DNA from: Jatrophihabitans sp.
GTDB lineage: Bacteria > Actinomycetota > Actinomycetes > Mycobacteriales > Jatrophihabitantaceae
Reading direction: 5' to 3'
Assembly: GCA_004299665.1 (NCBI GenBank)
Contig: SCQZ01000374.1
Location: forward strand, 1 to 5,373
Length of the DNA: 5,373 bases
The notes below the pieces were generated by a model. The model was not told the DNA's origin. It worked only from the letters and a program-made list of their open reading frames with translations, and did no database searches. The position numbers were made by a program, and so were the translations under genes. Positions 1 through 3,931 of this stretch are shown here, piece after piece; positions within the stretch are counted from its first letter, which is position 1, and each line of letters starts with the position of its first letter.

Positions 1-647
1 TCCAACTCGCCGGGTCCTCCCTCGCCGTCATGAACGCCGAGATCCAGAACCACACCCCGGCACAGCAGGTCATCACCGACATGGACGCGATGAAGCAGCG
101 GTTCATCGCCGCCGGCGACAAGGCCGGCTTCAACGCCACCCAGGTGCAGCAACTCGCCGACCAACTCCTGAACGTCCCCGACCCCATCCGCACCGAAGTG
201 CAGGTCGACACCTCCCAAGCGACCAACGCGCTGCAGCAACTGAGCGTGCAGATGTACAACCTCCCCGCCGGGGTACTGGACATCTTCACCTCCCCGACCG
301 GTTCCCGGCACTACCGGTGGATGAACGCGAACGGCGGCTGGATACCCGGCGCCCCCGGCACCCCGCAACCCGGCCTCGGCCACGGCGGCGAATACGTCCT
401 GTCCACCGAGATGCTCGCCGGCCGTCAGGCCGTCGACCCGAAAGTGCTACACGGGCTCCTCTCCGGCGGGCAGCACCTCATCACCGGCGGCGCCGCATCC
501 CCCGCGGTCGGCCCAGCCGGGGTGACGGTCGAGGTGCACGTCGCCGGGTCGGTGCTTGCCGCGAGCGACCTCGCGGCTATCATCAGGTCTGAGTTCCTCC
601 AGCACGGTGCCCGCAACACCGCCACCTACCAGGGCTATCACCGATGA
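1..647 (+). CDS. Phage tail tape measure protein, C-terminal end (5' truncated by window edge)
   Basis: The reading frame is open from base 3, so the gene starts before the window; 214 C-terminal residues are visible. Tape measure proteins set tail length in siphophages and are ejected with the DNA. Visible support: an alpha-helical, Gln/Ala-rich stretch (QVQQLADQLLNVPD); a segment of the form 'IRTEVQVDTSQATNALQQL', typical of the repeated domains near the end of actinophage tape measure proteins; a Gly/Pro-rich linker with GGWIPGAPG followed by GGEYVLSTEML, like the 'GG.IPG...GEYVL' stretch common in tape measure C-termini; and a final part with VHVAGSVLAASDL and RNTATYQGYHR. The ATG at position 30 is internal and not the true start. 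The stop overlaps the next start by 4 nt (ATGA). The family call is by eye, without a database search; the actinophage-type tail origin is fairly secure. Confidence 0.8.
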   Translation, partial: QLAGSSLAVMNAEIQNHTPAQQVITDMDAMKQRFIAAGDKAGFNATQVQQLADQLLNVPDPIRTEVQVDTSQATNALQQLSVQMYNLPAGVLDIFTSPTGSRHYRWMNANGGWIPGAPGTPQPGLGHGGEYVLSTEMLAGRQAVDPKVLHGLLSGGQHLITGGAASPAVGPAGVTVEVHVAGSVLAASDLAAIIRSEFLQHGARNTATYQGYHR

Positions 648-919
648 GCCGCACACCCGCGCAGCTACACGCCCTCGCAGCTGAAATGGTGCGCTCGGTA
701 GCCCAGAACGACAGCCTCGATGCCGCGCGCCCGTTCGAGCTGTCTGAACCCTGGACCGGCGACGAGCTGATCGCCCTGCTCGGCGCGGTGGTCGGTGCGG
801 CGGCCGCCATCGCGCGGGCGGCACCCGAGGCTGCACGAGCGGTCCTGGACGACTTCCAGATCAGCGGGCTCGAGTTCGACACGCCGCCAGACACACCGGA
901 CGGCCCGCCCCCCACGTAG
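644..919 (+). CDS. Small hypothetical protein coupled to the tape measure gene
   Basis: 91 aa. The ATG overlaps the TGA of the tape measure gene (ATGA at 644-647), and an AGGG at 631-634 lies 9 nt upstream, so translational coupling is likely. I do not recognise the family. The protein has a helical N-terminal half, a strongly hydrophobic Ala/Leu/Val segment at about residues 42-57 (LIALLGAVVGAAAAIA), a charged helix, and an acidic Pro-rich tail (PPDTPDGPPPT). The hydrophobic segment is long enough for one membrane helix, but its Ala content also fits a packed soluble helix. Its position would be held by a distal tail or tail-tip gene in an intact siphophage, but the protein is far too small for that. 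The last eight codons and the stop lie inside a terminator hairpin. It is probably a phage accessory protein, function unknown. Confidence 0.65.
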   Translation: MSRTPAQLHALAAEMVRSVAQNDSLDAARPFELSEPWTGDELIALLGAVVGAAAAIARAAPEAARAVLDDFQISGLEFDTPPDTPDGPPPT

Positions 920-936
920 GGGGACGGGCCGTCCGG
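896..936. terminator. Bidirectional rho-independent-type hairpin overlapping a stop codon
   Basis: Bases 896-907 pair perfectly with 925-936 (12 bp). After one C/A mismatch (908/924), 909-913 (CCCCC) pair with 919-923 (GGGGG) around a 5-nt loop, ACGTA. The stop codon TAG (917-919) of the plus-strand gene sits in the loop and inner stem. There is no T-tract, as is common for terminators in high-GC actinomycetes. The hairpin begins 15 nt past the stop of the convergent minus-strand gene, so it can serve both directions. Confidence 0.75.
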
Positions 937-951
937 CCGTCAGCGTGCCGC

Positions 952-1350
952 TCAGCGCCGGGCACCGCCCAGCAGCGCCGCCCGGTCCTCGGCCGCCATG
1001 CGCAGCACCTCGGTCAGCACATCCCGCAACTCCTCGACCTGCGCCACGGTCAAGTAGGTGTAGGACCCTTCAACCGAATCCAGGCCGTCCGGGGCGACCG
1101 CGACATACACCGAATGGGTGTCCTCGCGCGGCAGGCACGCGGCGCGGCACGGGCCGACCTCACGGCTGAACGAGATCCGGACCTCGCAGTGGTGCCGCTT
1201 GCCGTCGTATCCCTTGACCATCTCGCCGATCGTCCCCGAGACGACGGCCTCCGGGCCCATGCAGTGGCCGTGATCGTCGCAGAACGGCGTCGGCCCCGTT
1301 TCCGGGCACCATTCGGGCCGGGGGAACTCGGTCACGGTCGCCACGCTCAC
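952..1350 (-). CDS. Cys/His-rich small protein, DUF6907-like
   Basis: 132 aa with a GTG start at 1350-1348, chosen because it overlaps the TGA of the upstream gene (GTGA, 1347-1350). In-frame ATGs at 1368 and 1392 exist but lie inside the preceding gene and have weak ribosome sites. The N-terminal part has a compact Cys/His cluster: Trp14-Cys15, Cys24, His27, His29, Cys30, then His53, His54, Cys55 and Cys68/Cys72. These could bind a metal. A beta-rich middle (CEVRISFS, SVYVAVAPDG) leads to a C-terminal helix (VAQVEELRDVLTEVLRMAAEDRAAL). The layout 'PxWC...H....beta strands...L....v..L...L' recalls DUF6907 proteins, which are frequent in Streptomyces accessory regions; that assignment is from memory and tentative. 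Biochemical function is unknown. It is the second gene of a two-gene leftward operon. Confidence 0.7.
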   Translation of the reverse strand: MSVATVTEFPRPEWCPETGPTPFCDDHGHCMGPEAVVSGTIGEMVKGYDGKRHHCEVRISFSREVGPCRAACLPREDTHSVYVAVAPDGLDSVEGSYTYLTVAQVEELRDVLTEVLRMAAEDRAALLGGARR

Positions 1351-1634
1351 CGGACACCCGCCAGGCATGCGGCTGCCCGGGCGCTCGTCCACGACTCGAC
1401 GGCGCGCGGGCTCAGGTCGCGCAGGTCCCCGCTCTCGAGCGCGGCCCGCATGTCAGCGGCGCGGGTGACGTCCTCGAACGCGTGCCGCACGCCGACCGGC
1501 GCCCATCCGATGAGGTACTGCAGCGCGCGACGCAACTCGTCCGGGCTGAGCGTGTCGATGCGCGCGAGCAACTGCCGCTGCTCGTCCGTGATCTCGCCCG
1601 GAACGATCCGGGGCTTGGTGGTGGTGGTGGTCAT
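1347..1634 (-). CDS. Hypothetical 95-aa helical protein, first gene of a leftward operon
   Basis: The ATG at 1634-1632 is preceded by a strong GGAGG (1643-1647, minus strand) at 8-nt spacing, which fixes the start; the much longer upstream open frame runs through the tRNA gene and is not coding. The protein begins with Met followed by five Thr, encoded by five consecutive ACC codons. After that it is predicted largely helical and charged (ITDEQRQLLARIDTLSPDELRRALQYLIGW...). Single Cys near the end; no signal peptide, membrane segment or recognisable enzyme motif. I do not recognise the family. A 4-nt overlap with the downstream Cys/His-rich gene implies co-expression. By position, between phage-like genes and a tRNA 3' end, it may be cargo or a right-end gene of an integrated element. 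Confidence 0.7.
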   Translation of the reverse strand: MTTTTTKPRIVPGEITDEQRQLLARIDTLSPDELRRALQYLIGWAPVGVRHAFEDVTRAADMRAALESGDLRDLSPRAVESWTSARAAACLAGVR

Positions 1635-1639
1635 GGGCG

Positions 1640-1647
1640 TTTCCTCC
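1640..1647 (-). promoter_or_regulatory. Strong Shine-Dalgarno deciding the start of the 95-aa gene
   Basis: On the minus strand the sequence reads GGAGGAAA, with eight bases between GGAGG and the ATG at 1634. It is the best ribosome site in the window and excludes the longer upstream frame. Confidence 0.8.
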
Positions 1648-1667
1648 GGTGAGGTCACGTACCGCCC

Positions 1668-1687
1668 GATAGCCCGTGGATAGCCCG
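1668..1687. repeat. Tandem 9-bp direct repeat with 11-bp period, upstream of the two-gene operon
   Basis: GATAGCCCG occurs at 1668-1676 and again at 1679-1687, separated by TG. The 11-bp period puts both copies on about the same face of the helix. The repeat lies 34-53 bp upstream of the ATG of the leftward operon and 64 bp from the 3' end of the tRNA. It could be an operator for a regulator or a binding site for a recombination protein; chance duplication in GC-rich DNA is also possible. Confidence 0.45.
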
Positions 1688-1750
1688 GCACCCTTGTCGA
1701 TCTTCGGGGCAAGTGGCTGTAGGCCAGTGTTTCCAGGGCTTCCGTGTCTG

Positions 1751-1822
1751 TGGGCGATACTGGGATCGAACCAGTGACCCCTGCCGTGTGAAGGCAGTGC
1801 TCTCCCGCTGAGCTAATCGCCC
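1751..1822 (-). tRNA. tRNA-Val(CAC)
   Basis: 72 nt with a complete cloverleaf. The acceptor stem GGGCGAT pairs with ATCGCCC, followed by discriminator A at 1751. D arm: GCTC-AGCGGGA-GAGC. Anticodon arm: CTGCC-TTCACAC-GGCAG, anticodon CAC (bases 1788-1790 on the plus strand), reading GUG valine codons. Variable loop GGGTC; T arm ACTGG-TTCGATC-CCAGT. CCA is not encoded (CAG follows the discriminator), usual for many actinomycete tRNAs. The gene is intact. Its 3' end points toward the phage-like genes on the left, so it is a candidate attachment site for that element. No clear terminator follows it before the 95-aa gene. Confidence 0.97.
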
Positions 1823-1833
1823 GGGACGTGAAG

Positions 1834-1839
1834 AGATTA
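1834..1839 (-). promoter_or_regulatory. Candidate -10 box for tRNA-Val
   Basis: TAATCT on the minus strand fits the TANNNT actinomycete -10 pattern. It lies 11 bp upstream of the mature tRNA 5' end, leaving room for a leader of about 5 nt. A -35 element is poor (GCGACC at 16-bp spacing keeps only the GAC core of TTGACA), so the assignment rests mainly on the -10 and its position in a local AT-rich island. Confidence 0.45.
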
Positions 1840-1844
1840 CACGG

Positions 1845-1865
1845 CCCGGCGGCGCGGTCGCCGGG
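1845..1865. repeat. Perfect 7-7-7 inverted repeat between tRNA-Val and the CoA-lyase operon
   Basis: CCCGGCG (1845-1851) and CGCCGGG (1859-1865) are exact reverse complements around a 7-nt centre. The repeat overlaps the expected -35 region of the tRNA promoter and lies about 80 bp before the start of the first lyase gene. It may be an operator for the divergent lyase operon or simply a GC-rich palindrome; no T-run follows it on either strand. Confidence 0.35.
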
Positions 1866-1938
1866 TGTGTTTCGCGCCCCAGCCGGGTGCGCGTGATGCG
1901 GGCGCTGGATAGCGTCTCGGTATCCCCCTCCCACGGAT

Positions 1939-1942
1939 GGAG
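1939..1942 (+). promoter_or_regulatory. Shine-Dalgarno supporting the 1947 start
   Basis: GGAG sits four bases before the ATG at 1947, within the purine-rich GGATGGAGAG. The alternative in-frame starts at GTG 1887 and ATG 1896 lack a comparable site, and their N-terminal extension does not resemble the family. No convincing -35/-10 pair was found in 1823-1946 for this operon; TAGCGT at 1910-1915 is only a possible -10. Confidence 0.55.
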
Positions 1943-1946
1943 AGTC

Positions 1947-2993
1947 ATGCGCAACCCGAAAGCGTTCTTCCGCCCCCTCGCAGTCGGCGCCCCCGACCCG
2001 TTGCGCGAGATCCCGTTCCGGCCGTCCCGGATGATCCACTTCTTCGACCCGAGCAACGAGCGGATGGCCGCGAAGGTACCCGACATGGTCGGCAAGGCCG
2101 ACGTCCTGCTCGGCAACCTCGAGGACGCCGTCCAGTCCGACCGCAAGGAGGCGGCCCGCGCGGGCCTGGTCCGGATCGCGCAGGCCACCGACTTCGGCCC
2201 GACGCAGTTGTGGACCCGGGTCAACAGCCTGGACTCCCCGTGGGTGCTGGACGATCTCGTCACGCTGATCCCGGAGATCGGGCACAAGCTCGACGTGGTC
2301 ATGATCCCGAAGGTCGAGGGCGTCGAGGACATCCACTACGTGGACAGGATCCTCGCCCAACTCGAGGCCCGCGCGAGGCTGCCACGGCCGGTCCTGATCC
2401 ACGCGATCCTCGAGACGGCGGCGGGGGTGGCGAACGTGGACGAGATCGCGATGGCCAGCCCGCGCATGCAGGGCATCTCCCTCGGCCCGGCGGACCTGGC
2501 CGCGAGCCGGCGGATGAAGACGACCCGGGTCGGCGGCGGCCACCCGGGCTACCTGGTGCGCGCCGACCCCGTGGACGGGAACATCGACGGCGAGCGGCCG
2601 GCGTTCCAGCAGGACCTGTGGCACTACACGGTCTCGCGGATGGTCGACGCCTGCGCCGCGGCCGGCATCCTGCCGTACTACGGCCCCTTCGGCGACATCG
2701 CGGACGTCGTCGCCTGCGAGGACCAGTTCCGCAACGCCTTCCTGCTCGGGTGTGTCGGCGCGTGGAGCCTGCACCCGAAGCAGATCGAGATCGCCAAGCG
2801 GGTGTTCAGCCCGTCGGCCGAGGACGTGCGGTGGGCGCGCCGCGTCATCGAGGCGATGGGCGACGGCACCGGCGCGGTGATGATCGACGGCAAGATGCAG
2901 GACGACGCCACGGTCAAGCAGTGCAAGGTGATCGTGGATCTCGCCGAGGCGTTGCTGGAGATCGACCCGGATCTCGCGGAGCAGTATCGATGA
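1947..2993 (+). CDS. HpcH/HpaI-family CoA-ester lyase, malyl-CoA/beta-methylmalyl-CoA lyase-like
   Basis: 348 aa, matching the usual 320-350 for malyl-CoA lyases, which reversibly cleave malyl-CoA or methylmalyl-CoA to glyoxylate plus acetyl- or propionyl-CoA with Mg2+ in a cytosolic TIM barrel. Visible motifs in order: LLGNLEDAV (54-62, the CitE 'LDLEDAV' strand); WTRVNSLDSPW with Arg91 as the CoA/carboxylate-binding arginine; MIPKVEG (119-125); ILETAAG with Glu156 and SLGPADLAAS with Asp183, the expected metal ligands; GPFGD (246-250); GAWSLHPKQI (271-280); and a C-terminal lid GAVMIDGKMQDDATVKQ, whose Asp319 aligns by eye with the catalytic lid Asp of lyases such as human CLYBL. Odd points: the usual N-terminal 'RS.LF.PG' is RMIHFFDPSNERM, and the first Asp of LDLEDAV is Asn. 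First gene of an operon; its stop overlaps the next start (ATGA). Family is secure; the exact substrate (malyl, methylmalyl or citramalyl-CoA) is inferred. Confidence 0.88.
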   Translation: MRNPKAFFRPLAVGAPDPLREIPFRPSRMIHFFDPSNERMAAKVPDMVGKADVLLGNLEDAVQSDRKEAARAGLVRIAQATDFGPTQLWTRVNSLDSPWVLDDLVTLIPEIGHKLDVVMIPKVEGVEDIHYVDRILAQLEARARLPRPVLIHAILETAAGVANVDEIAMASPRMQGISLGPADLAASRRMKTTRVGGGHPGYLVRADPVDGNIDGERPAFQQDLWHYTVSRMVDACAAAGILPYYGPFGDIADVVACEDQFRNAFLLGCVGAWSLHPKQIEIAKRVFSPSAEDVRWARRVIEAMGDGTGAVMIDGKMQDDATVKQCKVIVDLAEALLEIDPDLAEQYR

Positions 2994-3892
2994 GTGCTCG
3001 CGAGGAGCCGAGGGAACGGCCGATGATCAGGCCGCTTCGTTCCGTGCTGTACATGCCGGGCTCGAACGCCCGCGCGCTGGAGAAGGCCCGCACCATCCCC
3101 GCGGACGCGCTGATCCTCGACCTCGAGGACGCGGTGGCCCCGGACGCGAAGGCGGACGCCCGCGCCCGGGTGTGCGCGGCGGCAGCGTCGGGAGAGTACG
3201 GCGCGCGGGTCGTGGCCATCCGGACCAACGGCCTGGACACGCGCTGGCACGGCGACGACGTCGCGGCCGCCGCACAGGCCGGCCCCGACGCGATCGTCGT
3301 CCCGAAGGTCAACAGCGCCGACGAGGTCAGGAGCATCGAGAGGTCCCTGGCCGCTGCGGGCGCGCCGGAGCACACCGAGCTCTGGGCCATGATCGAGACT
3401 CCGCGCGCGATCCTCGACGTCGCATCCATCGCCGCGGCATCGCAGCGGCTGACGACCTTCGTCATGGGCACCAACGACCTGCTCAGCGAACTGCGCGCCC
3501 TGCACGCCCCCGGCCGCCCGGCCCTGGTCACGGCCCTGGCGCGCGCCGTGCTCGCCGCGCGCGCACACGGCAAGGCGATCCTGGACGGCGTCTACAACGA
3601 CGTGAGGGACTCCGAGGGCTTCGCCGAGGAGTGCCGCCAGGGACGCGTGATGGGGTTCGACGGCAAGACGCTGATCCACCCCGGACAGGTGGAACCGTGC
3701 AACGAGGCCTTCGCCCCCTCCGCGCGCGACGTCGAGCACGCCCGCGCCGTCGTCGAGGCGTTCGACGCGGCACTGCGCGAGGGCAAGGGCGTGGCGACGG
3801 TCAACGGCAGGCTGATCGAGAACCTGCACGTCACCGACGCGCGGCGTGTCCTGGGGTTCGCCGAGGCGATCGGGCTGTCCGGCCGCGACTGA
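2990..3892 (+). CDS. CitE-like CoA-ester hydrolase/lyase, (3S)-malyl-CoA thioesterase-like
   Basis: 300 aa from the ATG at 2990, which overlaps the previous stop (ATGA) and has GGAG (2978-2981) 8 nt upstream. A second start at 3023 (AGGGA 7 nt upstream, 289 aa, MIRPLRSVLYMPG) fits the family's normal N-terminus equally well. Motifs: RSVLYMPGSNARALEKAR (17-34), LDLEDAVAPDAKADAR (43-58), IRTNGLDT with Arg78, VVPKVNSADEV (103-113), WAMIETPRAI with Glu136, FVMGTNDLLSEL with Asp163 (metal ligands), GFDGKTLIHPGQV (222-234), and lid VNGRLIENLHV (271-281) with Glu277. In lyases the lid residue is Asp; 'ENLHV' is, to my memory, characteristic of the shorter group including Rhodobacter (3S)-malyl-CoA thioesterase. 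The likely role is hydrolysis of a malyl-CoA-type product made by the upstream paralogue; a separate lyase activity remains possible. The stop codon forms the base of a terminator hairpin. Confidence 0.85.
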   Translation: MSAREEPRERPMIRPLRSVLYMPGSNARALEKARTIPADALILDLEDAVAPDAKADARARVCAAAASGEYGARVVAIRTNGLDTRWHGDDVAAAAQAGPDAIVVPKVNSADEVRSIERSLAAAGAPEHTELWAMIETPRAILDVASIAAASQRLTTFVMGTNDLLSELRALHAPGRPALVTALARAVLAARAHGKAILDGVYNDVRDSEGFAEECRQGRVMGFDGKTLIHPGQVEPCNEAFAPSARDVEHARAVVEAFDAALREGKGVATVNGRLIENLHVTDARRVLGFAEAIGLSGRD

Positions 3893-3931
3893 CATGCGTT
3901 CGCGGGGCGCGGGCCCCACGGACGCATGTCA
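3890..3931. terminator. Bidirectional terminator formed by the whole convergent intergenic gap
   Basis: A 42-nt imperfect palindrome. Bases 3890-3899 pair with 3922-3931 (10 bp), T3900/G3921 is a wobble, 3901-3902 pair with 3919-3920, C3903/A3918 is a mismatch, and 3904-3907 pair with 3914-3917, leaving a 6-nt loop. The two stem ends are exactly the TGA codons of the two convergent genes (3890-3892 plus, 3929-3931 minus). No T-tract. It should end transcription from both sides. Confidence 0.8.

Noticed and set aside
30..647. A complete 205-aa phage gene starting at ATG 30
   Set aside because: The frame is open upstream to the window edge and the protein reads as the C-terminus of a much longer tape measure protein.
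1887..1946. Longer start (GTG 1887 or ATG 1896) for the first lyase
   Set aside because: The added residues have no family match and no good ribosome site, whereas ATG 1947 has GGAG just upstream and gives the expected family length.
1635..2774. Long minus-strand open frame extending upstream of the 95-aa gene
   Set aside because: It runs antisense through the first lyase gene and through the tRNA. Its Arg/Asp/Val-rich translation resembles nothing, and the strong GGAGG fixes the real start at 1634.
1937..3892. A single 651-aa plus-strand frame joining both lyase genes
   Set aside because: It reads the first lyase in a wrong frame (Arg/Gly/Pro-rich nonsense) and only enters the true frame at the second gene; the ATGA overlap shows two separate genes, not a fusion.
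2678..3919. Long antisense frames over the second lyase and the flavoprotein
   Set aside because: These are typical of high-GC DNA: they shadow the codon bias of the real genes, are Arg/Ala/Pro-rich and lack domain motifs.
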